Shown: piece after piece, positions 47,401-58,599 of the stretch | Layout: each line of letters begins with the position of its first letter | Position numbering within the stretch: position 1 is the stretch's first letter | Source of the DNA: Nepenthes gracilis | Lineage: Eukaryota > Streptophyta > Magnoliopsida > Caryophyllales > Nepenthaceae | Length of the DNA stretch: 64,000 nt | Direction: 5' to 3' | Assembly (NCBI GenBank): GCA_033239525.1 | Contig: BSYO01000024.1 | Coordinates: 7,029,991-7,093,990 of the forward strand | Notes under the pieces: model-generated | The model's database searches: none | The model's input: the letters and a program-made list of their open reading frames with translations, nothing else | What the model was told of the DNA's origin: nothing | Translations under genes and position numbers: made by a program

Positions 47401-48427
47401 TGACATGAGGCATGCTTGTAACATTCATTGTAATTAGTAAAAGAAAGTTCCTTTTTTCATTTACATTGTGCCATGCTTTTCTTTTCTTTCTTTTCCATAT
47501 GAATGCGTACTTGCATTCGATCCACTCGGCAACTCCCAAAAGATCAGAGATCACCTGGGTTAACTGGAGGAAGCCCGTGACACAACCAAGATGAGTACAG
47601 CTGCTTACCAGTAACGAGCCACTCACTATTATAATAAGAAAGTGAAAGTGTGTTCTTGTGAAGTATTGAGGCTACAAGCACGACAACTAACCGAAACAAA
47701 CTTTCTCCGAGTTGGGAAGACCCATTTCTAGTCTCAACCATTCTGCGGAATGGGGCATACAAACTCTGAACCCAAAACGGTAAGTTTATCCTACAGACTT
47801 GAAACGCGGTCCACCTACAACGTTACTTCTAGTAAAGGCCTAGGTAAGTCATCTGTATGACATGAGGCATGCTTGTAACATTCATTGTAATTAGTAAAAG
47901 AAAGTTCCTTTTTTCATTTACGTTGTGCCATGCTTTTCTTTTCTTTCTTTTCCATGTGAATGCGTACTTGCATTCGATCCACTCGGCAACTCCCAGAAGA
48001 TCAGAGATCACCTGGGTCAATTGGAGGAAGCCCGTGACACAACCAAGATGAGTACAGCTGCTTACCAGTAACGAGCCACTCACTATTATAATAAGAAAGT
48101 GAATGTGTGTTCTTGTGAAGTATAGAGGCTACAGGCACGACAACTAACCGAAACAAACTTTCTCCGAATTGGGAAGACCCATTTCTAGTCTCAACCATTC
48201 TGCGGAATGGGGCATACAAACTCTGAACCCAAAACGGTAAGTTTGTCCCACAGACTTGAAACGCGGTCCATCTTAAACGTTACTTCTAGTAAAGGCCTAG
48301 GTAAGTCATCTGTATGACATGAGGCATGCTTGTAACATTTATTGTAATTAGTAAAAGAAAGTTCCTTTTTTCATTTACATTGTGCCATGCTTTTCTTTTC
48401 TTTTTTTTCCATGTGAATGCGGACTTG
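44318..48427. repeat. 457-bp tandem array with three-unit higher-order repeat
   Basis: Nine units start at 44318, 44775, 45232, 45686, 46143, 46600, 47056, 47514 and 47971. Each begins CATTCGATCCACT. Unit 1 is the end of the integrase gene plus its 3' flank; the others are copies. Diagnostic variants repeat every third unit: units 4 and 7 share ATCGCCTGGG, CTCAATATT and AATCGGGAAG, units 3 and 6 share CTATAGGAACG, and units 5 and 8 share CCGAGTTGGG and TTTATCCTACAG. So 45232-46599 and 46600-47970 are a duplicated trimer. Because 457 is not a multiple of three, no reading frame is kept. Confidence 0.95.
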
Positions 48428-48506
48428 CAGGATACACGAAATAAACGACCCAAACTGCCCTAAGTCGGACGAATTCTTACCCATTTGTAATTAAATCCTA
48501 GTCATC
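48428..48506. other. Junction after the 457-bp array
   Basis: Unit 9 ends at ACTTGCAGG and unrelated sequence begins. No gene. Confidence 0.5.
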
Positions 48507-48735
48507 CAAGTGGCCCATGAGCGGTTGAATTAAACTCTTGCCATCCATGCGGCCCGTAAACGATCAAATTTAACCCTAGTCATCTAGGTGGCCCGTAAGG
48601 GATCAAATTAAACTTTGGTCATCTAGGCGGCTTGTAAGCAATTAAATTAAACCTTGGTCATCCAGCCGACCCGTAAGCGGTCGACTAAAACCTTGATCAT
48701 CCAAGTGACCCATCCACAGTCTAATTCTAAACCTT
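48507..48735. repeat. 39-bp minisatellite of C
   Basis: About six 39-bp units with CCTAGTCATC, GGCCCGTAAGCG and ATTAAAC parts, the inverse of the E2 repeat at 17690-17948. One unit has AACCCTAG and others have drifted to AACCTTGG. Confidence 0.8.
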
Positions 48736-48849
48736 AGGGGGCTTAAATAGCACACGCAATAATATTCTCCGACAGGAGATAGCGTGATCAATCTACAATG
48801 GTTAACAAAGTAGGAGAAAAGTACTCGTCCAAAAGTTGGCTACCCGAGC

Positions 48850-50489
48850 CTGGGCGGCACCATACATTTTGAGGGCACAAAACTCTAAGGCATACTCATA
48901 TATAAAAGCAATGCCTTGAGGGCCAAGGGCCCATCTCCGAGCAACAAGACCTTGACGGTCAATGCTCTGGGTTGACCTCTGCCGTAAGCCTCTCCACCAC
49001 AAAAGCTCTCTCCTCCGCCTAAGAAGCTCTCTCCTAATGGCCTGCTAATTATGCCCTAAGTTTCGACGGCTTCCACTTGAGTGCAGCTTTCTCTACCTGG
49101 TGTTGCTGAACTTAGGCGTCCAGTTAGTCCATCTCCTCCTTTATCTAGGCAATCTCCTCATCACAGTCACCGATTACGGCATCTCTCTGGTGCAAGCCCT
49201 TGCACAATGCGAGCAAAATCTTCTCCTCCTGCAAAAGGTCAAAGAAGTTAGGCAACTACAACTCAGGAGAAAGAAAAGGAGAGCTTCAAGAGGTTATCAC
49301 AAATACTCTTCATTCCCTTCTTGGCCGTCAACGTGACCTCCAAGAAGAACCTGCTGAAGAGGGACCTGGGGTGGGCTCCTCCTGAGCCTACTCCACAAAA
49401 GCCTCACCAGTAACCTCCTCCGCCTGCTCAATGCTGATGTCCACCGCCTCAAGCAGCTCTCCAGCAACTGGCTCATCTAGTCCCTCAAACGGCTCCATGT
49501 CTGGCTGCTTAGGCTCAGCTGACGGCTTATCATCCAGCTCCATTCCAGCGGCTCCATCAGCGTGGCTTGTGTCGCCAAGTCCTCTAGCTATGATAGCGCA
49601 GCAGCAGTGCCACTCGTAGCGGCATGCAGCAAGGCCTTATACTCCTCCACAGTAGCCTCTACTCCGGGGCGCTCTCTGACTCCAGCAAGTCGTCCGGCCG
49701 TTAAGTAGTCCAGCTCTGTGGAGTATGACAAAGAAGACTCCATCGTCACAGCCCTCTTTCGTCTTGGATTGCTAGGAGCATCACCGGGGCAAGGTGCACC
49801 ACCACATCAATAACAAGAGCGCCAGCTTTCCTCTTGCGTTGTGAGGCTGCCAATGGTAGAGATCTAATCCTTTAGAGTGAAGAAGGAGGACTCCAATGAG
49901 CCTTCCTGGCTTCCTCCCTAGAAACCAGGTAATCTCTTCTAAACTTAGGGAGATGGTCCCTCCCCAGCTGCAACAACGGCTCCATAGCTGCCACTTCTTA
50001 CTGCTTGGGCTTCCCAATGAATGCACTGGGAACCTTGCCACAATCCCGGGATAAGGGTCATGATCAGTAATGTGCACAGAAAAGAATAATCCTTCCCATT
50101 CTTGAGAGAATTATATATGGCACTGCTGATGTGGAGTTCTCTGGGGGACAATGAGATCTAGTCTGCATTCTAGGTGAATCAAAACATCACCCTCACGGCG
50201 TCCGCCATCAGCATCCATGGGTAGTGACGAAGGAAGATGCACAACGAGCAAAGGTACCGCATGGCATTGTCATGGAGCTATGCAATAGGAACCCTAAGAA
50301 CCGTGAAGTGGTCAAGTAGCTCCTCTGGGACAGGAATATGAAGCCCACTCATCAGATGAACCTTGTACACAGTATGCAGCCATCAGGAGGAAAGTAGGCC
50401 CTATTTTGCTCACTAGGCATCACAAATGCAATCTCACGTAAAATGTTGAATTCAATATACAGTTCTCTCACCTCACCTGTAAAACTCAT
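48850..50489 (-). pseudogene. Antisense gene (aORF) of C, two exons
   Basis: Starts MSFTGEVRELYIEFNILREI at 50489 on the minus strand. The N-terminal domain (FPPDGC...CTRF, then LVGSPSS-like and WYHW-type residues to about 49780) matches the E3 antisense protein in order. Exon 1 continues with a Glu/Pro-rich part (AGMELDDKPSAEPKQPDMEP, 49440-49560). Exon 2 begins EEKILLALCKGLHQRDAVIG and runs as a charged coiled coil to about 48850. Frameshifts and stops occur throughout. It is transcribed, if at all, against the element. Function unknown. Confidence 0.6.
49229..49306 (-). other. Predicted intron of the C antisense gene
   Basis: On the minus strand, 78 bp from GTATTTG to CTTTTGCAG, followed by GAGGAGAAGAT. 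The acceptor and the first exon-2 codons match those of E2; the donor side is degraded so phase cannot be proven. Confidence 0.55.
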
Positions 50490-50594
50490 AGAGAATCCTC
50501 TAAATAGAAGGAGCCATAAAAACGGGAGCAAGAAGGGAAAGAAAGACCTAGAATTTTCAAAGAATGAAAGCGTGATAAATTCGAACGGACGAAC

Positions 50595-50672
50595 ACATTT
50601 TATAAAGGCATGTAGCTGTTGGAAAGGCAGCGCATCGAAAAGGTGCACTCATCATTCCGAACACGTGTCACT
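50595..50672 (-). promoter_or_regulatory. TATA and G-box of the C antisense gene
   Basis: Minus strand CTTTATAAAATG at about 50597-50607 lies about 110 bp before the ATG, and TGACACGTGTTCG at about 50659-50671 is the G-box word also found in E2 and E3. Confidence 0.5.
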
Positions 50673-50807
50673 TGCAGAGAGAGCGCAGTCGAATCAGATC
50701 TTCTGGTGAATTAATTACTGAGATCACAAATTCACTGCATGTTAACGCGTGGCAAACTTTTTGACTAACAACCAGCGGCACGATGGCACGTCATTTGATC
50801 CCCACTA

Positions 50808-51035
50808 GTTCTCTAGATTCTTATCAGGACAGTCAACAAATCCGGTCAACGCTCCTCTTCTTTCTCAGTTCTCCAGATTCTTATCAGGAAGGTCAACGAA
50901 TCTGGTCAATGCTTCTCTTCCTACTCAGTTATCCGGATTCATACCAAGATGGTCAATAAATCCGGTCAACACTCCTCACCTTATCTAGTTCTCTGGATTC
51001 TTACCAGGATGGTCAACGAATCTGGTCAATATCTC
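50808..51035 (-). promoter_or_regulatory. 60-bp W-box minisatellite upstream of the C antisense gene
   Basis: Four units of about 60 bp with the pattern GGTCAAC...TCTGGTCAA; read on the minus strand this gives eight TTGAC cores, mostly TTGACC. It is the counterpart of the E2 array at 15867-16218 and likewise lies upstream of the antisense gene, between it and the 3' LTR. Confidence 0.75.
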
Positions 51036-51198
51036 TTTCAACTTTGCTCTTTGGATTTTGGCGTTACGGTCAGCAATCACGAGCAACGCAGTCAATAGAC
51101 CAAGAGCTACTACTAGTTCACTCATCAAACCGTCTAAAGTTATGCAGCCAAACGCGTCCAATCATGAATATGTTAGAGGCTAGAATCCCAAGCCACTA

Positions 51199-51212
51199 GT
51201 ATGGGGGACAAG
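51199..51212 (+). other. Polypurine tract of C
   Basis: GTATGGGGGACAAG directly before the LTR start TGATGGG. Confidence 0.75.
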
Positions 51213-52199
51213 TGATGGGAACGCCAGTAGTAGGCTGGCCCAAAGGAAAAAATGGTCCAAATCCTCAGCGATCTATTTCTGCCTGAACGGCCAACGTTGC
51301 CTTTGACTGAACGAAGAGTAAGTGGACCAACAGAGGCCCAAGACCACAAAGGCCCATCTAAGCCCAAGATGGTCAACAATGCCGTTTACCAAAAAAGTGA
51401 AAAGTAGGTCAGCCACGACCCATTATGAACATGGCCCATGTCCAGACTGGCCCACGTGTCCATCTTCGAGCCACAACGGTCGCTTGTCCTAATTTTTTGT
51501 ATCTCCAAAGAAGGTAAGATTCACAATAACGGTCACCTCCAGAGTCAAAACACATCCGAAGAGGAAGGTGCCAGAATCTACGCACAGTCTACTGAAAACC
51601 CTAACAATTACAAAACGTAGAGGGTCGGAGATCATCCTCTTTGACCGTTACAGCCAAAAAGGTGCTCACGCCTACGCAAGAAAGGCAATGATCCCCAATA
51701 GAGCGCAAACATTAAGCCCCTCTATATAAGGAAGGCATCTCGTGACCATGGCTATAAAAGGCCATGGGAGCTGACGCTCTCGATCATGATTTCTCCTTCC
51801 CACAAATGCTCTTAAGTAATTATAAAACTCTCAGGAGCTCTCCTACTCTCTCGAGCATCCTACGCTCACTCTCTCTCTACCACTAGTTACAAACGAACTC
51901 AATACTTAGAAAAACTACTCCTCACAAGCAACTACAAAAGCCACTCATCCTACAAGTGTAGTCCCATTTACAAACACACTCCTTGCATCCATTTCTATAT
52001 CTCTTGCATCTACCTTCTAATTTCAGAAGGCGATTACTGATTTGAGTAGCAGAGTATTTTTGGTGGGATGAAATTTTATCGTTACCTGACTTCTTGTTTG
52101 AAGTTGTGGTGTGCAAAACCCAAAACGCAGCGAACGGAGATCAAAACCCAATGGACTACTTGAGCCAAATCTATTCAAGCTTGGATCCAAAACGCATCA
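51213..52199 (+). repeat. 3' LTR of C
   Basis: 987 bp from TGATGGGAACG to CGCATCA, partner of 36770-37747, followed by the duplication GAGAG. Confidence 0.92.
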
Positions 52200-53727
52200 G
52201 AGAGAAAGGAGGGGAATTTTTGGAAAAAAGGCACAAGGGAGAAAAAGACAGGAGAGGAAGAACTTACAGGCCAACTTCAATAAGGAAGTCTTAGAACGAG
52301 CTAAAGTAAGTGTACCCTAAGCCCTCTCTTTTCTTATCGACGCTTTTCTTGCTATCCCATTTGGATTTGTTATGAAGCATTGCATGTTTTTTAGTCCTTG
52401 CATGACTTTATGAGTAAATTTGTATGATTAAAGCATGGATATTATGATTATAAATTATTCAAGTTAACTGGACAACTAACCTGAAATTCTATTAAAAAGA
52501 TATGTCATTTGGAATTTTGCTAAAGATTTGAATACGTTAAATTGAAATGGCCTTTAAAGAATGATGAACCAAGGCTAAAGAAAATAAGAACCAGAATCTC
52601 TTAAGTTAAGTTAAATTCTGTAAGAAACTGGATCAATGATTATTCAACAGGTAATATTCTCGGGTATGCCTTAAAATGTTACAGTGATAATCGAGGATGA
52701 TTCCGTCAATAGAGTGATATGTCATCTACCTTCCTCGGGGCTTTACGATGGAGGACAAGAACTAAGAACATATGATCATCCTGTCCTCGGAATATAAATA
52801 AGAAAGAATTCATGATGATGCTATCTTCGAACAAACAAAGACGTTAAATTGTTTGGAGTGAATATAATTCATCCTCGATTATTTGCTCCCTTAACTGGTA
52901 AGGCCTACTAGCCCTGATCCCTCAAGCTATTTCATGATTTTCAGCATCTTATGCCAGCAAAGTATTAAGCATTGACCTCAGCCTTTTCACTATATGACCT
53001 TTCATTCACTTTGAAAATTTTAATGCCCATGGCCACAACTTTGTCCTCAGTCATTTTATGTTGTCTTCAGTCATTGCATGTCCTTGAATATTTTATGCAG
53101 TGTTTTTTAACGTCCGCGGTCATTTCACTTTTTTAGACATTGCATCTACCTCGGCATTTTTTTTATAACAACCTCGGCTACTAAATTCCCCTATGATCCT
53201 GCATTGTTATATGATTTGCATTATCCATATGCTTGTTTCATATATATATTTTTACATAAATAATTTATGTGCCAATATTCTTATGGTACCTTACTGTGCA
53301 AATGACTCACCCTTGACTGTTTTGACCACCCTTCCAGATGACACTAATAAATTGAAACCTGATGAGTAAGAGTGAAGAAAGATATTAACTAAAGGGAGAC
53401 CTCGAGATTCGGAAGATATTGGAAGTTTTGGGAGTTTTGATGTAATGTGAATGTAAAGGACAAATGCGAGCTAATTGTTGTATATGAAATTTTGGCATGA
53501 TGTATTAATATGACATGATATCATTTTTCGCGCATTGTTATGGGAATTATTATGCTTCCACAAGTTCAAATTTTGGGTTTTTGAACAGGTTTCTAAATGG
53601 CATCTCTTATTAGATCCTGTGCTTAATAGTTAAATTGTTTTAATTCTTATATCGTGTTTCTTATTTTAACTGTACGTATATTTATTGATTGAAGTCATTA
53701 GAGGAAATTACGACCCACTCCGTCACA

Positions 53728-53945
53728 CCTTTGCCATCGAATTGTGCCCGTGGTGGTGCCAAGTGTCTCCTAGGGGGTTTTTGATCCGAGGAACAATGTA
53801 GCTCGGGAAAGCTTTCACTTGGTTGACTTCACAGAGGAGGTAGGGTCATCGGATACTTAGGGCAACCGGGCTCTTTGTACATTTTTCCTTTTGCAGCTTC
53901 TAAAGCAGCCTTGTAATTCTTATTTTGTACAATCAATGAAATACA
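53728..53945 (+). pseudogene. 3' end of the E3 antisense gene
   Basis: Continues the frame interrupted at 36281: CHRIVPVVVPSVS, one TAG, then GVFDPRNNVARES, ending at 53860. E1 has the equivalent CRRVARLVHP and AVLDPRNAS. AATGAA near 53937 after a T-rich stretch may be the polyadenylation signal. Confidence 0.65.
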
Positions 53946-54650
53946 TCCTTTCTTTCCATTCGTGTTGGCTAAGCTATTTGCTTTTGTTTGCCGTGGCTTT
54001 CTTTATGAGATGTTCACACTATTCTCATCCTCAATAGAGGATATTGTCGCATCTTGCACTTAGCAGGGGTGCTCTGTCAGTGGGTTCGATGCCGCCGCAC
54101 ACCCTTGGTGGAGTCTCACAAGGGGCAACTGGGTTTTGAGGCCTCAGCAATTGGACTCGGAGTCTTAAGTCGTCGTTAGCACAATACCGTTTCGGCGCTC
54201 AGCCCTGCTTAGGGTGTTGTTGCTTATATGCGCATCGTCCTAGCCCGTTAACTAAAGTTGACTGAGGGTGCTCTTTTCTTTAGAAGAAGGTTACCGCACG
54301 CCTGTCACTTAGGCCCCCTAAGGTTTTAGTGGCCATTTCATCGGGAGCTGCTAGAGCCCCCAGGCCTAATTATTCAACCACAGAGGGTTCGTTTGGTACG
54401 GAGCCAAGGTTTTTCTGTTGTGAATAGGCCTTTTGGCATGGAGCTGAAGATCAAAGTTCGATCGCGTGTGGGCTACTCAGCACAAAGCTAAGGTTTTTCT
54501 CACAGGGGGGCGGCCTTCCTCTTGACTTATAAACTGTCTAGGTGGTTTTGCTTTTTGACATGGCAAGCATGCATGCATTCACATGAACAATCAGACAGAA
54601 GGAATGAAAATAACAATTCTATTAACATGAACATGATACAAGTACAAGCA
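53946..54650. other. Spacer between the antisense gene and integrase in E3
   Basis: Non-coding. It includes repeated GGAGCCAAGGTTTTTCT / AAGCTAAGGTTTTTCTC words (near 54400 and 54490), a weak repeat in the place where E2 and C have their 39-bp minisatellite. Confidence 0.5.
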
Positions 54651-55155
54651 CCCTAGATCGTCAATGTGAACCTTACCTGGGCATGAACAAGAATCATTTG
54701 TAGTACTCCTAAGCTGGGTGTCATTCTAAGTTCGAGGGACCAACTTGCCATCTTGGGTGCGTAGCTTGTACCTCTCATTTCGAAGAATCGCTGAGACAAG
54801 AAATGATCTTTCCCAATTTGGAGAGAGTTTGTTCCTGTGAGCAATCTTGCCTGTCGCCTGTACACTCGTAGAACCAAATCCCCAACTTCGAGTAGGTGAG
54901 CCTTCACCCACTTGTTGTAGTACCAAGCGACGTGCTACTGGTAGGCCGCTGTCCTTAGGCGTGCGCATCATGGGTCTCTAGGAGTAGGTCTAGGTGCTTC
55001 CTAAGTCACTGTGAGTTGCTAGCGTGGTCGAAGCACTCAATCCGCTGACTGGGCCGCCTGACTTCGACGTGGATGACTGCTTCAGCGCTGTAGCATTGAC
55101 TAAAGGGCGTCTCCTGTGTCAGTTCCCGTGGTATAGTCTGTATGACCACAGTATG
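54650..55155 (-). pseudogene. C-terminal integrase of E3
   Basis: From 55155 the minus strand reads LTQETPFSQCYSAEAVIHVE, then a basic tail with NKLSPNWERSFLVSAI and LRNERYKLRTQDGKLVPRT (54726-54971). It is the continuation of the integrase at 57712-58400, split by solo LTR D2. Confidence 0.7.
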
Positions 55156-57711
55156 TGTGAGGTTTCGGGTCTAAAAATATAATAAATATGAGAAAATCAG
55201 TGTGATAATAATAAATACTAGACCCATTGAATGAATGAGTATGTGTATCGAAAGAAAAATCGGGTTGTAGACTGCTGAAGCACTGCCAGTAGATTGCGCC
55301 TGCTGTGCGCTCGAGCGCAGGTTAGAGCGCAAAATGTAGTGGCCCAAGCAGTAGGCCCACCTGCTGTGTGCTCTAGTTGAGCTCGAGTGCCAAAAACCAA
55401 TAGCTCCCATACCCGCTGAGCGCCTTTGCGCCCTCGAGCAAGGACAGTAGCGAGGCCGTGCTCGCCGCTCGCTCGCCTGGTGTTCGAGCGCCCCCAACGA
55501 GTATAAAAATGTGACCTACTTCACGTTTCTTCATTTCCCCTCATTTTCAAAAGGCCCTGGAGTGGAAAAAAGAGGGAGAGCGCTGATTTTAGAGAGAGAA
55601 AGGAGATCGAGGCGTAGAGTCCGAATCCGTCCGGAAGCCAGTTATAAAAGTAGTAGCACGCGTCGAGGCAAGTGTTCTCATACTCACTGACTTTCCTCTT
55701 TCGATGGAAAATGTAATACCTGTAACTTGAGACCAAGGATTATGTAATTTAATATCCAATTTACTCACCGATCCGGTCGGTGGAGTACCGCCAAACCCTA
55801 ATGTACGAGAATTAGGGGTTTTCTATTTTCGCACTTTCTTTCATTAAATTGACCCCAAAATGTGAATCCTCACGTCCCAAATGTATATATATGTCGACTG
55901 CGTTTTGACATGTGAATCCTCACGTTTTGACCCGTTCGCGGCGTCCGGGCCCTCTAAAAGGGCACTGTTACTATTCACCCGAGATAAAAAGGGAAATTTA
56001 CATGTTTCTACCTGCATATTATGTTGAAATGACTTCAAAATATGAATCCCCGCTTCCCAATTGTAAGTATATATTGACCGAACGTCCGATTCCACAAGAA
56101 TCGACCCGTTCGTGGCATCCGAGCCCTCTAAAAGTAGCTTGACACTTTTCACCCGAAAATGGAAGGTAAATGTGCATACTTTAGCTCTCTTCAATTGTGA
56201 TGGAACTTATGACTAAATGTTTGTGTCAAATTATAAGCCCTGAAAATGTGTAATCATGCACCGGGAGCAAGGGAATGCTTCCCGGAGGCCTCTAAGGTGG
56301 TGTTTGACCAACGGAGGTAAGTAAAACCAAATTCTCTTGCGAGTTGAACTTGATGGTTGAAAGATTTAAATTTCAAAAAAAAAGAAAGAAATCGAACAAG
56401 TAAATGGAAGGGAATCCACAAAGTGCAATATGATGGATTTGGTCTCCCAGATGGAGGTATGTAATGGGAATGTGATTTTTCGATTGGAAAAGATATATGA
56501 CAAATGGTGGATTTTCCTTCAAAGGATTAAGACTAGTATTGAAACTAGGACCATGGTTCATAGGGGTAGTACCCTCTAACTTAACATGTACATCACGGTG
56601 GGAACCCAAGGAATACTTCGGCCATTCTGGGGGCGGGTGATGTTCAGGGTACACTTTAGGATACTATTGTGAAAGAAAGAGGATTACCCTGGTCCCTGGG
56701 GGATATGGGGCTATTGAGATGGCTGAGTGCTGTAGGTCTAAAATGTAGTCGATGGACGAGTACCACAGACCTAAACTGTAACCGATGGTCGAGTGCTGCA
56801 GACCTAAAATGTAGCCGATGGTCGAGTGCTGCAGACCTAAAATGTAGTCGGCTTTAAAATGTGTGGTAGACACATTCCTTTCCTCATTCTCTCACATCGT
56901 TGGGTAGTACGACCTACTAGCTCGGGTCCGCAAAGATTAATGAAAGTAATAAAAATGAATAAACGTAACGAGGACAAACATGCGAACCAAATGATCCCAG
57001 ATGTTCCCTCTCCTCGCATGCTTCCTTTTATTCAAGTTATATGTTTTCCCTACCCAATTACTATTTTTTCCTGTTAATTGCTATAGTTAGTGATGTATGA
57101 TTTTATTTATAGGGATATACGCTCACTCTTGTTGTATGTCTTTTAGATGAGAATACATTGATGCCTGACGAGACAGAGTAGGCCATAGAAGTGTGATAGA
57201 CAGCTGATATTGCACGTAGGGCTCGGGACTGGGACTTAGATGATTTTGTGTATGAAACAGGAATTTTGGTCCTACTTTTGTAAACAGTATAAAACATGTA
57301 TGGTGGTGGTTAATGATGTTTAGAATGAATGAATGATGGATCAGCTTTCGCTGTACATTGTAGTTTTTATGCTTCCGCAGGTCTTTCTCATTGTGGTTAT
57401 GATCAAGGTTCCTAGTTGGCATCTTTCCCCACTAGTATTATGTTGGAGTTATGATATTGGTGCCACCCCAAAATGATATGATGATTAGATCCTGTATAGT
57501 GTGTTGAGTATTGAGACTTGTGGTTTTGTTGTGGACTGTTGTAAATTGTTGTGCAGGGTTGATTTACAGGTATTTTTATTTCGGCAAACGCTCAATTTAC
57601 AAAAGGAACTTTGCCCAATTTTCTACAAAAATTAATAATTTTAATTAGGAATATTAGTTTATTACTATCTTTGACGGAGGTTATTTAAGAAAAATAACCC
57701 GATTTGTCACA
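55156..57711 (+). mobile_element. Solo LTR D2 inserted in the integrase of E3
   Basis: 2556 bp from TGTGAGGTTTCGG to ATTTGTCACA, flanked by GTATG and ATATG (TATG shared). Removal rejoins DELSSI with LWSY of integrase. It is longer than D1 mainly because it has two tandem copies of a roughly 180-bp segment (about 55846-56195, with GACCCGTTCGCGGCGTCCG-type cores) where D1 has one, and four 33-bp units (56722-56851) where D1 has two. A TATA-like GTATAAAAATG lies near 55501. Confidence 0.82.
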
Positions 57712-58400
57712 ATATGGACGATAACTCATCTACCCAAGAGCCCCCTGCGTCTTCAAGCTTAATATTTAGCCCATGCAACAGCATTATGTTGGTCACTTCG
57801 ACTGAGTTGTTTACTTGCATGTACACCATGGACATGTGAACCAACCTGATGCGCGAGCTTGCACAGCACTTGGTGAATCGTTTGCGGATGAATTAGGCTA
57901 TGTTGTCAGTCACTAAGACCTCAAAAATCCTGAACTAGTAGACAATGCTCTAGAGGATAAAATTTGTCACGTTCTGCTCTATTATGCGTGCCAGGGAAGT
58001 GGCCTCAACCTACTTGGTAAAATAGTCAATACCGACAATGAGAAATTTTCTCTCCCCATATGCCAAGGGCATGGGCCCAAGGATATCGAGCCCCCATTGT
58101 ACAAATGGCCATAGTGCCTACAGGCTTTGCAGCTCCATGTGCGGTTGGTGACTCATGGATCTGTGGACTTGGCAGCTCTCACACCTTTTAACGAAATTCG
58201 TGGTGTCTTGCTTCATCGTGGGCCAGTACAGGCCCTGTCGCATGATCTCGAACACGAGGTTCTTCCCTCCAACGTGCGAGCCGCATGAGCCGAGATGCAC
58301 CTCCTCCAGCGTGTATTCGGCTTCTTCGGGCGAGAGACACTTTAGGTAAGGGGTCAAGTATTCTCACCGATACAATCTCCCATCGATGATTGTATACTAA
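57712..58400 (-). pseudogene. N-terminal and core integrase of E3
   Basis: The zinc domain lies at 58118-58357: HLGSCGSHVGGKNL, then CESCQVH. The core follows with GLDILGPMPLAYG, VGIDYFTK and VTDN, and ends at WVDELSSI where D2 is inserted. Stops disrupt the core. It would insert the cDNA copy into the genome. Confidence 0.8.
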
Positions 58401-58599
58401 TCGGCGGTCTTCTTTATACGCTTGGCATCCTTTGGGTTCCCTGGCAACGTTCCATCCGTCAGGTACTTTCGGTATGGGGTCATCCGATTGTCGCCTTCGG
58501 TCGCCTACAGCATCTCGCACTCTGGGTCGTCAATGCTTGGTGTGGCTAGAACTTCCTGCATGCTTTTGGCCTATAGCTCCTGAGAACCCATTGCCGCTG

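Larger units (their letters stand above)
36770..52199 (+). mobile_element. Tat-lineage Ty3/gypsy element C, nested
   Basis: LTRs 36770-37747 and 51213-52199 are flanked by GAGAG (36765-36769 and 52200-52204). A TTGGCACCGTATGTGGG primer site follows the left LTR, and a TATGGGGGACAAG polypurine tract precedes the right one. Inside are gag, protease, solo LTR D1, RT, two RNase H domains, a truncated integrase, a 457-bp tandem array, a 39-bp minisatellite and the antisense gene on the minus strand. Without D1 it is about 13.2 kb. Coding regions are full of stops. Confidence 0.93.
36282..53727 (+). mobile_element. Solo LTR B, split by element C
   Basis: The two outer pieces, 36282-36769 and 52205-53727, form one 2.0-kb sequence starting TGTAAGATAGGG and ending CTCCGTCACA, flanked by CCTCT (36277-36281) and CCTTT (53728-53732). 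Removing it rejoins the E3 antisense frame exactly. No internal coding region or second LTR is present, so it is a solo LTR. TATA-like boxes lie near 36452 and 36744, with TTGAC words upstream. Element C inserted about 20 bp downstream of the second. Short patches (TATGCTTCC, GGCATC, terminal TCACA) link it to the D family. Confidence 0.8.

Noticed and set aside
44348..48219. Repeated 60-89-codon open frames on both strands
   Set aside because: They are translations of the 457-bp units; unit length is not a multiple of three and the frames match nothing but the integrase end.
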